Origin: Corynebacterium aurimucosum ATCC 700975 | Lineage (GTDB): Bacteria > Actinomycetota > Actinomycetes > Mycobacteriales > Mycobacteriaceae | Assembly (NCBI RefSeq): GCF_000022905.1 | Contig: NC_012590.1 | Location: forward strand, 1,550,001 to 1,614,000 | Direction: 5' to 3' | DNA: 64,000 bases | Shown here: positions 1 to 9,905 of the stretch, one piece after another | How positions within the stretch are numbered: position 1 is the first letter of the stretch | Layout of the letters: the number at the start of each line of letters is the position of its first letter | Notes under the pieces: generated by a model | Database searches by the model: none | Told to the model about the DNA's origin: nothing | The model's input: the letters and a program-made list of their open reading frames with translations, nothing else | Translations under genes and position numbers: made by a program

Positions 1-1020
1 GATGCGCGCCTCGGGCAGGCCAATCAGCGCCGCGGCCTCCGCGGCGGCCACAGCGGTGGGCAAAGCGGTGGGATCGGCCATCCCGATATCCTCGGAGGCA
101 TGCACGATGAGCCGGCGCGCGATGAACCGCGGGTCTTCGCCGGCCTCAATCATGCGGGCGAGGTAGTGCAACGCGGCGTCCACATCGGAACCGCGGATGG
201 ACTTAATAAAGGCGGAGACAACGTCATAGTGTTGGTCCCCGTCACGGTCATAACGCACCACCGCGCGGTTGACGTTGTCTTTGAGAATGTCGACGGTGAG
301 CTCGCCGCCATCCGGCACCGCTTCGGCAGCCGCCTCGAGGTAGGTCAGTGTGCGTCGAGCATCACCACCGGCGAGTAGCACCAGCTGATCCAGAGCGTCT
401 TCCGTAGCGGTGATTCGCCCTGCCAAACCGCGCTCACTCTTCAGCGCCCGCTCCGCGAGGCTGCGAAGGGAGGCGTCATCAAGCGGCTCCAAGTGCAGCA
501 GCAGCGAACGCGAAAGCAGCGGCGCCACCACAGAGAACGAAGGATTCTCGGTGGTCGCGGCCACGAGAAGGACAGTACGGTTCTCGACGGCCGCCAGCAA
601 TGCATCCTGCTGGGTTTTGGAGAAGCGGTGTACCTCATCGATGAAGAGCACCGTGCGGCGGCCTTCGATGAGTTCGCGGCGCGCATGAGTAATCACTTCG
701 CGGACTTGCTTAACACCAGAGTCCAGAGCAGAAAGCCCAATGAAGTTATCCCCCAACGAGGAAGCGATGAGGGAGGCTAGCGTTGTTTTTCCGGTTCCCG
801 GCGGGCCGTACAGGATGACTGAGGCTTCCCCAGAACCCTCCACCAACCGGCGTAACGGGGTCCCCGGCTCCAGTAGGTGCTTCTGCCCCACCACTTCATC
901 AAGGCTCTGCGGCCGCATGCGCGCGGCAAGGGGTGAGCCGGAATGAGTTGCAAACATATCGGGGCCACCCGGCAGGCGTGGCGCTGACTGGTCATCGCCG
1001 AAGAGTGACTCCTGCCCCAT
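1..1020 (-). CDS. rarA: Replication-associated recombination protein A (RarA/MgsA family AAA+ ATPase), C-terminus cut by window edge
   Basis: About 340 N-terminal residues are present; the gene runs off the left edge. RarA is a clamp-loader-like AAA+ ATPase acting at stalled replication forks. After a short leader ([11 protein letters not shown]) the protein reads [17 protein letters not shown], then a Walker A motif GPPGTGKTT and a Walker B/DExH-like stretch [14 protein letters not shown], typical of the family. The ATG at 1020 overlaps the TGA of the upstream kinase-like gene by one base (TGATG), so the two are probably translationally coupled. A later ATG (MFATHSG) is a possible alternative start. 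The family assignment is firm; the C-terminal oligomerisation domain cannot be seen. Confidence 0.93.
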   Translation of the reverse strand, partial: MGQESLFGDDQSAPRLPGGPDMFATHSGSPLAARMRPQSLDEVVGQKHLLEPGTPLRRLVEGSGEASVILYGPPGTGKTTLASLIASSLGDNFIGLSALDSGVKQVREVITHARRELIEGRRTVLFIDEVHRFSKTQQDALLAAVENRTVLLVAATTENPSFSVVAPLLSRSLLLHLEPLDDASLRSLAERALKSERGLAGRITATEDALDQLVLLAGGDARRTLTYLEAAAEAVPDGGELTVDILKDNVNRAVVRYDRDGDQHYDVVSAFIKSIRGSDVDAALHYLARMIEAGEDPRFIARRLIVHASEDIGMADPTALPTAVAAAEAAALIGLPEARI

Positions 1021-2246
1021 CAGGACTCCCGGAGACGGGAAGCTACTGCGCGGCCAAAAGCGGCCACCGCGGAACATCCATCATTCTTGCACTGCGCGGC
1101 AAACCGCGACAGCGCCTCAAAGGTTTCATAAAGATCACGGCGGATGAGAGCCTCATCTTCGGTGAAGGGGCCCTGATCGGAGCGACGAAGCAGCGAGCGA
1201 CGCGGGTCACGATAAATCTCGGCATTGCCCTCCGCCAGAGCTACAACACCTTCGATCCCACCGGCATACATGGTGGTCACGCTCGACAGAGCCCAGCCGA
1301 TGAGGCAGGCCACGAGCAATTCATGCAGTGTCTTCTCATCAGCAAACTGGGGCCACACATCAACGATGCGGCGTTGCCAGGCTTGGATGAAGACATCCGC
1401 TTCACTATCGGTAATCGGCCGTGAGAACAGGAATTGCGGGAAACCAGCAACAACGCAGGCCACATCGAAACCAACGTTACGGAAACCAGCCCATTCATAA
1501 TCCAGGAAGGTTAGCGTTGTCCCCGCAATGATGTTGTCTGGAGACAGATCGAAAGGAGTAAAAGCGCGGTTGCGGCCAGAGCTAAAGCTCTGCATGGCGC
1601 TGCGAGCCAATTCGCGGAAATGCTCCGGCGGTTCCAGTCCGGCCTCACTGAGAATATCAGCGCCGATCATGATGGAGCTTTTCAGCGAATCATCACGCAG
1701 CGCCTGGTGCTCAGCGTATTCAGGATGCCGGCGCAGCTGACGGTTCAGCAGGGCCTCGTAATCCTCCTCGCGCCCCGCCGTTCCTGCGTGCATCTTGCCC
1801 AGCGCGCTGCCCAGGGATCGGAGCAGCTCGCCGCGCTCCTCATCGCTGCTGTGGGCGAGGGTATCCGCCAAGGTGTCGCCATCGCCCGCGTCGGTGAGGA
1901 CGAGGATGCGCTTTTCTACATCGTGCGCAAGCAGGACTGGGCCGGGGCGGACCTCTTCGGACAGCGCCGTGGTGAATTGATAGGCCACCACTTCGCGTAG
2001 AAGCGCAGCGTCATCAATAGTGTGCCCGGTGACCGGGTTGTACTTGATGACGACCGACCGATGTGGAAAGAAGGCACTTGGTGTCGTGCGGGCACGAAGC
2101 ACCACAGCATTGCCCGAGCCGGTGAGCTGTTGAATATCACTCAGCTCAGGCTCGCCGCCATAGCGGCGGGAAATCATCAGCGATGCTTCCGCCACCACGG
2201 CATCAGCCGCAGAACTATTCATGGACTCGTGTCCCATCGAATTCAC
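1020..2246 (-). CDS. Aminoglycoside phosphotransferase/choline kinase-fold protein, substrate unknown
   Basis: About 408 residues. The fold is indicated by an N-lobe with VVIKYNP (ATP-binding Lys) and a catalytic/metal block [11 protein letters not shown]...[10 protein letters not shown]. This resembles the HGDxxxxN...DxE signature of APH-type kinases, with the usual His replaced by Phe but the Asp, Asn and second Asp retained. Small-molecule or protein phosphorylation is an inference and nothing here indicates antibiotic resistance. The start is uncertain: a GTG at 2246 has an AGG 7 nt upstream, ATG codons at 2237 and 2222 are alternatives, and a TTG at 2279 extends the frame. It lies between aspS and rarA on the same strand and overlaps rarA by 1 nt. 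Confidence 0.75.
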   Translation of the reverse strand: MNSMGHESMNSSAADAVVAEASLMISRRYGGEPELSDIQQLTGSGNAVVLRARTTPSAFFPHRSVVIKYNPVTGHTIDDAALLREVVAYQFTTALSEEVRPGPVLLAHDVEKRILVLTDAGDGDTLADTLAHSSDEERGELLRSLGSALGKMHAGTAGREEDYEALLNRQLRRHPEYAEHQALRDDSLKSSIMIGADILSEAGLEPPEHFRELARSAMQSFSSGRNRAFTPFDLSPDNIIAGTTLTFLDYEWAGFRNVGFDVACVVAGFPQFLFSRPITDSEADVFIQAWQRRIVDVWPQFADEKTLHELLVACLIGWALSSVTTMYAGGIEGVVALAEGNAEIYRDPRRSLLRRSDQGPFTEDEALIRRDLYETFEALSRFAAQCKNDGCSAVAAFGRAVASRLRES

Positions 2247-2303
2247 TTGCTTGCCTGCCTCCACTTGTCGTAGGCCCAACTACATTACCGGCGCTGCGCG
2301 GCC

Positions 2304-4124
2304 TTAAGACTCCTTTCCAGCCTTCTCACCCTGTGCAGCCTTAGCGGCCTTTTCCGGCTTGAAGTCCACGCCGGTCTCCTTGCGCTGCTCAGCAGGGATG
2401 GTGCCCGGAGCATCGGTCAACGGATCCACGCCGCCGCCCGACTTCGGGAAGGCAATGACGTCGCGGATGGAATCGAATCCGCCCAGCAGGGAGACAATGC
2501 GGTCCCAACCGAAAGCGATGCCGCCATGCGGCGGGGCACCGAACTGGAAAGCATCGAGCAGGAAGCCGAACTTCTCCTGTGCTTCCTCTTCACCGATACC
2601 CATGACATCGAAGACGCGCTTTTGCACATCCTGGTCGTGGATACGGATGGAGCCGCCGCCGATTTCGTTGCCGTTGCAGACGATGTCATAGGCATAGGCC
2701 AAGGCCTCTCCCGGATTCTCATCAAAGCTATCCAGGTACTCCGGCTTCGGCGAGGTAAAGGCGTGGTGGACTGCCGTCCACTTGGAGTGGCCCAGAGCCA
2801 CGTCGCCCGAAGCGGTGGCATCAGCGGCGGGCTCGAAGAGCGGTGCGTCCACGACCCAGGTGAAGGCCCAGTCGCCGTCCTTGATGAGGTCCAGCTTCTT
2901 TGCAATCTCACCGCGCGCTGCACCCAGCAGAGCACGAGAAGACTTTACATCACCGGCGGCGAAGAAGATGGCGTCACCCGGCTTAGCACCAACGTGCTCG
3001 GCAATGCCTTCGCGCTCGGCGTCAGTGATGTTCTTGGCCACTGGGCCGCCCAGGGTGCCATCCTCAGCGATGGTGATATAAGCCAGGCCCTTCGCACCGC
3101 GCTGCTTCGCCCATTCCTGCCAAGCGTCGAACTGACGGCGCGGCTGGGAAGCTCCGCCTTCCATGACAACAGCACCGACATACTCGTTCTGGAAGACACG
3201 GAAAGTGGTGTCCTTGAAGAACTCGGTGCACTCCACGATCTTGATGTCGAAGCGCAGGTCCGGCTTGTCAGATCCGTAGTACTTCATGGCGTCGGCATAG
3301 GTCATGCGCGGAATCGGCGTCTTAATCTCATAACCGATGAGCTTCCAAAGAGCGGATACAATCTCTTCCGCTAGGGCAATAACATCGTCCTGGTCCACGA
3401 AGGACATCTCGACATCGAGCTGCGTAAATTCAGGCTGGCGGTCCGCGCGGAAGTCCTCATCGCGGTAGCAGCGAGCAATCTGGTAGTAGCGCTCCATGCC
3501 GGCCACCATGAGAAGCTGCTTGAACAGCTGCGGGGACTGCGGAAGTGCATACCAGCTGCCCGGCTTGAGGCGGGCGGGCACGAGGAAGTCACGTGCGCCC
3601 TCCGGGGTGGAACGGGTCAGGGTCGGGGTTTCGATCTCGGTGAAGTCATGGCTGTCCAGAACTTCGCGGGCGGCGCGGTTAGCGGCAGAGCGCAGGCGCA
3701 GAGCCTCGTGCTGGCGCTCACGGCGCAGGTCCAGGTAGCGGTACTTCAGACGGGTCTCTTCACCGACCTCACCGGAAGAAGACGGGTCATCGATCTGGAA
3801 CGGCAGCGCTGCGGACTTGTTGAGCACCTCCAAATCCGAGACATTAACCTCAATCTCACCAGATGCCAGGTTTGCGTTAGCCGAGCCTTCCGGGCGCGGC
3901 TCCACAACGCCGGTAACCTTGACGCAGTATTCAGAACGCAGATCGTGGGCACGCTCAGCTACTTCAGATTCGCGGAAAACCACCTGGGCAACGCCAGAGC
4001 GGTCACGCAGGTCAATGAAGATAACACCGCCATGGTCGCGACGGCGAGCGACCCAACCCGTCAGAGTGACGGTCTCCCCTGCCATCTCCTTGCGCAATTC
4101 GCCTGCCAAATGTGTACGCAGCAC
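2304..4124 (-). CDS. aspS: Aspartate--tRNA ligase
   Basis: 606 residues, the usual bacterial AspRS size. It charges tRNA-Asp in the cytoplasm. The N-terminal OB-fold anticodon-binding domain reads [22 protein letters not shown]. The class II core follows: FLVPAR...[15 protein letters not shown], motif 2 with [18 protein letters not shown], the bacterial GAD insertion, and motif 3 [16 protein letters not shown]. The start ATG at 4124 begins the standard [10 protein letters not shown]. Whether it is discriminating or also charges tRNA-Asn cannot be decided by eye. It is divergent from the metallopeptidase gene with about 200 bp between them. Confidence 0.98.
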   Translation of the reverse strand: MLRTHLAGELRKEMAGETVTLTGWVARRRDHGGVIFIDLRDRSGVAQVVFRESEVAERAHDLRSEYCVKVTGVVEPRPEGSANANLASGEIEVNVSDLEVLNKSAALPFQIDDPSSSGEVGEETRLKYRYLDLRRERQHEALRLRSAANRAAREVLDSHDFTEIETPTLTRSTPEGARDFLVPARLKPGSWYALPQSPQLFKQLLMVAGMERYYQIARCYRDEDFRADRQPEFTQLDVEMSFVDQDDVIALAEEIVSALWKLIGYEIKTPIPRMTYADAMKYYGSDKPDLRFDIKIVECTEFFKDTTFRVFQNEYVGAVVMEGGASQPRRQFDAWQEWAKQRGAKGLAYITIAEDGTLGGPVAKNITDAEREGIAEHVGAKPGDAIFFAAGDVKSSRALLGAARGEIAKKLDLIKDGDWAFTWVVDAPLFEPAADATASGDVALGHSKWTAVHHAFTSPKPEYLDSFDENPGEALAYAYDIVCNGNEIGGGSIRIHDQDVQKRVFDVMGIGEEEAQEKFGFLLDAFQFGAPPHGGIAFGWDRIVSLLGGFDSIRDVIAFPKSGGGVDPLTDAPGTIPAEQRKETGVDFKPEKAAKAAQGEKAGKES

Positions 4125-4328
4125 TCTCGTTCAATCCCTTCTCATCGTTGACGCTCGCACCCACACACGCCACGCGTAGACAGCACGCGCCGAGGGATGC
4201 AAGTACTTGAACGGCCCAAGTCTACCGCCCGCACCGGACTTGCTCAGCGCTAGGGTGAGCACCGCGTGCTTGACAGCAGTCCACTTATCGAGCAGACACC
4301 ACCTCCAGCTTGTGGCAAAATCTCTGGC

Positions 4329-5222
4329 ATGACTTTTAAATCTGGCGCCAATTTTGATGGTAAGCGAGCTAGCTCCGGCGGTGGAGGCCGCGGCGGCATG
4401 ATCGCTACCGGCGGCGGCATTGGCTCTCTCCTTCTTATTGGTCTCTATCTACTCCTCGGCGGCGATCCTGGCGCCATCACCGGAAGCGATCCCCAGACCG
4501 ACCAGACTCAGGTGGGACCAGAGGAAAGCGGCGAAGACGCATTTGCGCACTGCCAAACTGCCGAGGACGGCAATAAGTACGACGATTGCCGCGTCATGTT
4601 TGCCGCCCAGTCCGTCGACAAGGTCTGGGCACGCGAACTACCCGAGCAAGCCGGCATTGACTACGTCGAGCCCGGCCGCGTCATCTTCAACAACACCACC
4701 ATGTCGGGCTGCGGCCAGGCTTCGGGCGCCACGGGCCCGTTCTACTGCCCAGCGGATGAGTCGGCCTACTTCGACACCGCCTTCTTTGATCAGCTCCGCA
4801 ATTTCGGCGGCGAGAATGCCCCTCTGGCCCAGATGTACATCGTGGCCCACGAATTTGGCCACCACATTCAAAAGCTGGAAGGCACGCTCAGCTTGTCCAA
4901 CTACAACGAGCCCGGCGAGGATTCCAACGCGGTGAAGGTTGAGCTGCAAGCTGATTGCTATGCCGGCCTCTGGGCGCACTACGCCGATGAGGGCGAAGAC
5001 GCTCTGCTCGAGACGATTACTGAGCAACAAGTAACCGATGCCGTCAACACCGCTCGCGCTGTGGGCGATGACAACATCCAGCGCCGCTCGGGCGGCGAAG
5101 TACGCCCGGACATGTGGACGCACGGCTCCTCTGAGGACCGCGCTCAGGCCTTCCTCGCTGGATATAACACCGGCAAGATGGAACAGTGCGACACCTTGGG
5201 CCGAGGCGTATATAAGTCTTAA
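4329..5222 (+). CDS. ypfJ: YpfJ-type neutral zinc metallopeptidase, membrane anchored
   Basis: 297 residues from the ATG at 4329 (MTFKSGANFDGKR); the frame is open 21 codons further upstream but that extension has no family character. A Gly-rich juxtamembrane stretch precedes one hydrophobic segment (IGSLLLIGLYLLLGG, residues about 35-50), placing the catalytic part outside the membrane. The zinc motif is HEFGHH (about residue 174), followed by a distal VELQADCYAGLWAH containing the third-ligand Asp region, as in PF04228 proteins. Substrates are not known for the family. It is a single gene, divergent from aspS. Confidence 0.9.
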   Translation: MTFKSGANFDGKRASSGGGGRGGMIATGGGIGSLLLIGLYLLLGGDPGAITGSDPQTDQTQVGPEESGEDAFAHCQTAEDGNKYDDCRVMFAAQSVDKVWARELPEQAGIDYVEPGRVIFNNTTMSGCGQASGATGPFYCPADESAYFDTAFFDQLRNFGGENAPLAQMYIVAHEFGHHIQKLEGTLSLSNYNEPGEDSNAVKVELQADCYAGLWAHYADEGEDALLETITEQQVTDAVNTARAVGDDNIQRRSGGEVRPDMWTHGSSEDRAQAFLAGYNTGKMEQCDTLGRGVYKS

Positions 5223-5537
5223 TACTGAGCTTAAATAGTGTTAGTGCGGCCACCTCACGGTCGCACCACCCCCAAATGTGCCACGAAAGTGCAGATTAAA
5301 TTCAAATACATGAAGTGTTTACCTGCTGGCAATCTTGATGCTTTACCCTGATCAAGTTCCCGCCGGTTTGTGGTGGGATCCGCTCTGTCTTTAAAAGCAT
5401 AAAAGAACCGTGCGTGATGCCATCACCCTGCACCGCGACAGGCACATTATCCCCTGCTTTCACGGCGCGTCCGCCCTGCCCGCGGCAGCCCGCGCTCCCT
5501 CATCACGCAACGTTCTCTTCATGAAAGGAACGACGTT
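5223..5537. other. Intergenic region between the metallopeptidase and phosphate permease genes
   Basis: 315 bp without a convincing gene. Just after the metallopeptidase stop there is an imperfect hairpin (GTGCGGCC...GGTCGCAC, about 5242-5266) lacking a T-run. Two similar words, TGTTTACCTG and TGCTTTACCCTG (about 5317-5350), form a loose direct repeat that could be an activator site for the permease gene. A-rich TTTAAAAGCATAAAAG near 5390-5406 may hold the -10. I could not match a PhoR box with confidence. Confidence 0.4.
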
Positions 5538-7148
5538 TTGAGCACCGCCACGCCGACGATGCCTGACCTCGAATCGATGAATGGCAAGAACAAGGACTGG
5601 ATCTGGCACCTGTTCTTCGGCGCCATCACCGCAGTCACGCTGATCTTCTTCATCATTTGGAGCAACGGAGAGGTTGCTGAGGGGGCTAATCGCGTAGTCC
5701 TGGTTACAGCAATCATCTTCGCCGTATTCATGGCCTTCAACATTGGCGGCAATGACGTCGCCAACTCCTTCGGTACCTCCGTGGGTGCAGGAACCTTGTC
5801 GATGAAGCAGGCCCTCGCGGTCGCAGCAGTCTTCGAGGTATCCGGCGCCATCCTCGCAGGCGGTGAGGTGACCGATACCGTCCGCTCCGGCATCGTGGAC
5901 CTGGAAGCGATTGACGGGCTCGACCCCATGGAGTTCGTCTACATCATGATGGCCTCGCTGCTTGGCGCTGCCATCTGGCTGCTCGTCGCTACCCGCATGG
6001 GCTGGCCGGTTTCCACGACACACTCCATCGTCGGCGGTATCGTCGGCGCCGCACTGACCGTCGGCTTCATCACCGGCAAGGGCGGCATGGACATGGTGCA
6101 GTGGGGCGGCATTGGCACCATCGCTTTCTCCTGGGTACTTTCCCCTGTTCTTGGTGGTGTTGCCGCCTTCCTGCTCTTCAAGTGGATCAAGACTTCCATC
6201 TTGGTGTACAACGACGCCGCGGACGAGCGCCTGCGCGAGATCAAGGTTCGCCGCGCCGCGCTGCGCAAGGAGCACAAGACCCGCTTCGAGCGCATGAACG
6301 AGCTGCAGCAGATTTCCTACACCAACGCCATGGCCCGTGATGCCGCCCTCACTGCGGAAGATGATTACGACCCAGAGGCTCTCGAGTCCGACTACTACCG
6401 GGATTTGCACAACCTCAACAAGGATCTCGAGGACATTAATGCGCACCGCGCACTGGAGAACTGGGTCCCGCTGCTGGCCGCTTTGGGCGCCATCATTATC
6501 TCCGCGATGATGCTCTTCAAGGGGCTGAAGAACACCGGCGTTGACTTTTCCACCCTGGAGACCTTCCTGGTCATGGGCATGATTGGCGCCGTGGTCTGGA
6601 TGGCTGTGTTCATCTTCGCCCGCTCCCTGAAGAAGAAGTCCCTGTCGCGCTCGACCTTCCTTCTCTTCTCTTGGATGCAGGTCTTTACTGCTTCGGCTTT
6701 CGCGTTCTCACATGGCTCGAACGATATCGCTAACGCGATTGGCCCCTTTGCCGCCGTCTTCGACGTCCTGCAGACGAACCAGATTTCCGATGAAGTCACT
6801 GTCCCCCTCCCAGTCATGGTGGCCATGGGTATCGCCCTGATTTCTGGCCTCTGGTTTATTGGACGCTTCGTTATCCAGACGGTCGGTTCGGGCCTGACTC
6901 AGATGCACCCCTCCTCCGGTTTCGCCGCTGAGCTGGCCGCCGCTGCCGTCGTCATGGCAGCGTCCCTCCTGGGCCTGCCGGTTTCCTCAACCCACATCCT
7001 CATCGGTGCTGTCCTTGGTGTCGGCATTGTAAACCGCGCCGCCAACTGGAAACTGATGAAGCCCATCGCCCTCGCGTGGGTTATCACGCTCCCGGCAGCA
7101 GCAGCCATCGCAGCCGTGACGGTTTCTATCCTGCGCGTCGCCTTCTAA
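5538..7148 (+). CDS. pitA: PiT-family inorganic phosphate permease
   Basis: 536 residues with roughly ten membrane segments. It imports metal-phosphate/Pi by cation symport in the inner membrane. The two inverted PiT signature repeats are visible: [19 protein letters not shown] near residue 70 and [18 protein letters not shown] near residue 394. Each half also carries [15 protein letters not shown] or [16 protein letters not shown] hydrophilic, charged central insert (about residues 220-305) separates the halves. The start is TTG at 5538, chosen because AAAGGAA lies about 8 nt upstream and no better in-frame start has one. It is monocistronic, closed by a strong hairpin downstream. Confidence 0.96.
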   Translation: MSTATPTMPDLESMNGKNKDWIWHLFFGAITAVTLIFFIIWSNGEVAEGANRVVLVTAIIFAVFMAFNIGGNDVANSFGTSVGAGTLSMKQALAVAAVFEVSGAILAGGEVTDTVRSGIVDLEAIDGLDPMEFVYIMMASLLGAAIWLLVATRMGWPVSTTHSIVGGIVGAALTVGFITGKGGMDMVQWGGIGTIAFSWVLSPVLGGVAAFLLFKWIKTSILVYNDAADERLREIKVRRAALRKEHKTRFERMNELQQISYTNAMARDAALTAEDDYDPEALESDYYRDLHNLNKDLEDINAHRALENWVPLLAALGAIIISAMMLFKGLKNTGVDFSTLETFLVMGMIGAVVWMAVFIFARSLKKKSLSRSTFLLFSWMQVFTASAFAFSHGSNDIANAIGPFAAVFDVLQTNQISDEVTVPLPVMVAMGIALISGLWFIGRFVIQTVGSGLTQMHPSSGFAAELAAAAVVMAASLLGLPVSSTHILIGAVLGVGIVNRAANWKLMKPIALAWVITLPAAAAIAAVTVSILRVAF

Positions 7149-7186
7149 AGCTTCAGCGCATCACGCGCACAGCGAATTATGCTCTA

Positions 7187-7224
7187 TCGCCGCGAGGGCC
7201 CCACAGCCGGGGTCCTCGCGGCGA
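7187..7224 (+). terminator. Long hairpin downstream of pitA
   Basis: Arms TCGCCGCGAGGGCCCC (7187-7202) and GGGGTCCTCGCGGCGA (7209-7224) form a 16-bp stem with one G-T wobble and a 6-nt loop. No real T-run follows, so it is either a weak intrinsic terminator or an mRNA 3'-end stabiliser. Confidence 0.6.
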
Positions 7225-7266
7225 TTGTGCTTGAGCGACCGGGCCCAGCACGCACCGCCAGATCCG

Positions 7267-7272
7267 TACACT
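7267..7272 (+). promoter_or_regulatory. -10 element of a probable leaderless promoter
   Basis: TACACT fits the corynebacterial TAnnnT -10 consensus and ends 8 nt before the ATG at 7281, so transcription would begin at or next to the start codon. No Shine-Dalgarno is present. Confidence 0.55.
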
Positions 7273-7280
7273 AGGTGCCC

Positions 7281-8024
7281 ATGAGCGATAACTCCCTGGC
7301 CAGATTCTTTTCCGCCTTCAACGACATTGAACAATTTCTCCGCCAGGCTATTGGGGCAAAGAATTCAGATTCTTTCTGGTGGATTGTTGATCGCGCACAC
7401 GACAAGCATCTGTTAGGCAAACGCCAAGCAGAACAGCTGAAGGACTTTGGCAACCTACGTAATGCCATTGCCCATGGCCGCTACTTCGACGGCGCACCCA
7501 TCGCTACCCCACACCCACAGGTCATCACGCAACTGGAAAACCTGCAACGCCTTCTCACGGATCCGCCTACGGCGCAGTCCCTTCTTTCCGGCCGTGACGT
7601 GACCATCCTTGCCCCCGATACCCCGATTATGGAAGCCTTACGACTTATTAACCAGACCGGCTACTCGCAAATTCCAATCTACGATTCAGGGGCATACCAG
7701 GCGCTTCTCACGACCAACGTCATTGCCCGGTGGATTGCGGCCGATTTAGGAGACGATGGCGTGGTCAACGCGGCGTCAATCAGCGCCGTCTTGGAATTCG
7801 CCGAGAAGAAGGACCGCGCCGAGTTTCTACCCCGCACAGCCAGCGCGCAAGAGGTCATCGACGCTCTCACAGAACCCACTACAGATGGCGTCCATGCCAG
7901 CGCAGTCCTCCTCACCGAGCACGGAAAGCCTTCGCAGCGTCCGCTGGCCATCGCGACACCGGGGATCTCGCAATATTGGTCGACGCCCTCGAGTGGGAAT
8001 AATCTCCTGGTACATTATTGTTGA
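7281..8024 (+). pseudogene. HEPN-like/CBS domain protein with a probable 3' frameshift
   Basis: 247 residues as read. Residues about 8-85 are helical and contain NLRNAIAHGRYF, whose RNxxxH matches the catalytic motif of HEPN RNase domains. Residues about 100-235 look like a tandem CBS pair (VTILAPDTPIMEALRLINQTGYSQIPIYD...). The reading frame ends ATPGISQYWSTPSSG..., which has no CBS character. Adding one G to the GGGG at 7961-7964 gives ATPGDLAILVDALEWE and a stop at 8000-8002, the expected end of a CBS domain. The gene is therefore either frameshifted at a homopolymer or mis-sequenced there. It is likely leaderless. HEPN activity and nucleotide sensing are inferences. Confidence 0.65.
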
Positions 8025-8047
8025 CACGTCACAGAAAGGAGATTGGC

Positions 8048-9154
8048 ATGCAATTCGGAGTTTTCAGCATTGGTGACGTCACGCAAGACCCCACCACCGG
8101 CCGCACGCCCACCGAGGCTGAGCGCATCCGCGCGATGACAGAGATCGCGCTCAAGGCGGAGGAGGTAGGCCTCGACGTTTTCGCCACCGGTGAGCACCAC
8201 AACCCACCTTTCGTCCCATCGGCGCCCACCACTCACCTGGCCTATATCGCGGCACAGACAAAGAACCTTCAACTCTCCACTGCCACCACGCTGATCACTA
8301 CCAACGACCCTGTCCGCCTGGCTGAGGACTACGCCTTTCTCCAGCACCTCGCCGACGGACGTATCGACCTAATGCTGGGCCGCGGTAACACCGGTCCGGT
8401 CTACCCGTGGTTTGGCAAGGACATCCGCGAGGGTATCCCACTCGCGGTAGAGAATTATCACTTGCTGCGCCGCCTCTGGCGTGAGCCCGTCGTGTCCTGG
8501 CAAGGAAAGTTCCGAACCCCGGTCCAGGGATTCACCGCCACACCGGCACCGCTCGATGGTATCCCGCCCTTTGTCTGGCATGGCTCCATCCGCTCCCCAC
8601 AGATTGCCGAACAGGCTGCCTATTATGGCGATGGCTTCTTCCACAACAACATCTTCTGGAACAAGGAACACACCGCGAAGATGGTGAACCTCTACCGCAA
8701 CCGCTATGAATCCTACGGTCATGGTCGCGCGGATCAGGCCATCGTGGGCCTCGGCGGGCATGTTTTCATCGGGTCTACTGAGCAGGAAGCGAAGGATTTC
8801 TTCCGCCCCTACTTCGACAACGCTCCGGTCTACGGCCACGGCCCTTCCCTAGAAGAATTCACCGCTCAGACCCCGCTGACGGTAGGCACCGTAGAGCAAG
8901 TCGTGGAGCGCACGCTGCAGTTTGCTGACTGGGTAGGTGACTATCAGCGCCAGCTTTTCCTCATCGATCACGCCGGCTTGCCGCAAGAGGTGGTGTTAGA
9001 ACAGATCGAAATCCTCGGCACCCAGGTGGTACCCGAGCTTCGCCGCCGCTTTGAGGAACGCCGCCCGGATCATGTACCTTCTAACCCGCCAACGCACGCC
9101 ACGCTTGGATCCTATGCCCCACACGCGCTGGTCAGCCCTGGAGAGGAGAAATAA
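8048..9154 (+). CDS. Luciferase-like FMN-dependent monooxygenase, CE1758 family
   Basis: 368 residues from ATG 8048, which has AAAGGAG about 7 nt upstream; the open frame before it is non-coding. It is a bacterial luciferase-fold (F420/FMN) flavin monooxygenase: MQFGVFSIGD...EEVGLDVFATGEHHNPPFVPSAPTTHLAYIAAQT, then LADGRIDLMLGRGNTG and FVWHGSIRSPQIAEQAA. The next gene, immediately adjacent, is a flavin reductase. This is the two-gene arrangement described for the C. efficiens CE1758/CE1759 families: the reductase would supply reduced FMN. The oxidised substrate is unknown. There is a polar C-terminal tail of about 30 residues. Confidence 0.88.
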   Translation: MQFGVFSIGDVTQDPTTGRTPTEAERIRAMTEIALKAEEVGLDVFATGEHHNPPFVPSAPTTHLAYIAAQTKNLQLSTATTLITTNDPVRLAEDYAFLQHLADGRIDLMLGRGNTGPVYPWFGKDIREGIPLAVENYHLLRRLWREPVVSWQGKFRTPVQGFTATPAPLDGIPPFVWHGSIRSPQIAEQAAYYGDGFFHNNIFWNKEHTAKMVNLYRNRYESYGHGRADQAIVGLGGHVFIGSTEQEAKDFFRPYFDNAPVYGHGPSLEEFTAQTPLTVGTVEQVVERTLQFADWVGDYQRQLFLIDHAGLPQEVVLEQIEILGTQVVPELRRRFEERRPDHVPSNPPTHATLGSYAPHALVSPGEEK

Positions 9155-9832
9155 ATGCGCTCACTCGTGCTTGTTACGGCTGGGCTGTCCTCGCCGTCGT
9201 CGACGCGCGCGCTTGGCGACGCCCTCTCATCCGCCACCACCACTCACGTCACTGCCCGGGGAGAGAGCGTGGACATCACCGTCGTGGAGCTACGCGAGCT
9301 CGCGGGTGAGCTGGCCGAGGCCATGACCAACTGGGTCTCGCCCACGCCTCGTCTGAACGCGGCACAGTCCGCCGTGCTGAATGCCGACGGTCTCATCGCC
9401 GTCAGCCCAGTCTTCCAAGGAAGCTACTCGGGCTTGTTCAAGATGTTCTTCGACACTTTGGAGCCGCATTCCTTGGAGGGGCTTCCTACCCTCATCGCGG
9501 CCACAGGCGGCTCCAGCCGGCACGCGCTGGTCCTGGACTATGCCCTGCGGCCGCTGCTCAATTACCTGCATGCCACGGTGGTCCCCACCGGCGTCTTCCA
9601 GGCCACGGAGGACTTTGGCACCGCGGAGGGCGCGCGCAATGAGAAGCGCATCGAGCGCGCCGCTGGGGAGTTGGCGGACCTCATGGTGCGCCCGGTCGAC
9701 CGCGTCGCTGGGCTTACCGGCCCCCTCAGCGAAACGCAGGAAGCGCCGCAAGACAGTTCAGAAAACATACTGGATTCGGACCCTGCCGGATTCCGCGCAC
9801 TCCTCTCCCGCCACGACGGCCAGCCGAACTAA
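9155..9832 (+). CDS. NAD(P)H-dependent FMN reductase, CE1759 family partner of the luciferase-like monooxygenase
   Basis: 225 residues. The ATG directly follows the TAA of the monooxygenase gene (0-nt gap) with GAGGAG just upstream, so the two are co-translated. It has a flavodoxin-like fold: LVLVTAGLSSPSSTRALGDAL at the N-terminus is the FMN phosphate-binding region. VSPVFQGSYSGLFKMFFDTLEPHSLEGLPTLIAATGGSSRHAL is the typical NADPH-dependent FMN reductase core. It probably delivers reduced FMN to its partner. The C-terminal about 35 residues are low in recognisable structure. Confidence 0.87.
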   Translation: MRSLVLVTAGLSSPSSTRALGDALSSATTTHVTARGESVDITVVELRELAGELAEAMTNWVSPTPRLNAAQSAVLNADGLIAVSPVFQGSYSGLFKMFFDTLEPHSLEGLPTLIAATGGSSRHALVLDYALRPLLNYLHATVVPTGVFQATEDFGTAEGARNEKRIERAAGELADLMVRPVDRVAGLTGPLSETQEAPQDSSENILDSDPAGFRALLSRHDGQPN

Positions 9833-9887
9833 GCAGGTATGGAGGGCTCTCGGTACTATCGTAAGGCGTAACTTATTTAACGCTTCT

Positions 9888-9895
9888 AAGGAGGT
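9888..9895 (+). promoter_or_regulatory. Near-perfect Shine-Dalgarno of sdaA
   Basis: AAGGAGGT is fully complementary to the 16S 3' end and sits 10 nt upstream of the ATG at 9906. A TACTAT -10-like hexamer lies at 9854-9859. Strong expression is inferred. Confidence 0.7.
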
Positions 9896-9905
9896 TTGAC
9901 CCCAC

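Noticed and set aside
1020..2246. Antibiotic-resistance aminoglycoside phosphotransferase
   Set aside because: The kinase fold is supported, but the motif is divergent (no catalytic-loop His), and the gene sits in a housekeeping operon between aspS and rarA.
5460..6446. A 328-codon open frame antisense to pitA
   Set aside because: It mirrors the coding frame of a clear PiT permease, is rich in Gly/Asp/His as expected from the complement of GC-rich coding DNA, and has no start signal or family motif.
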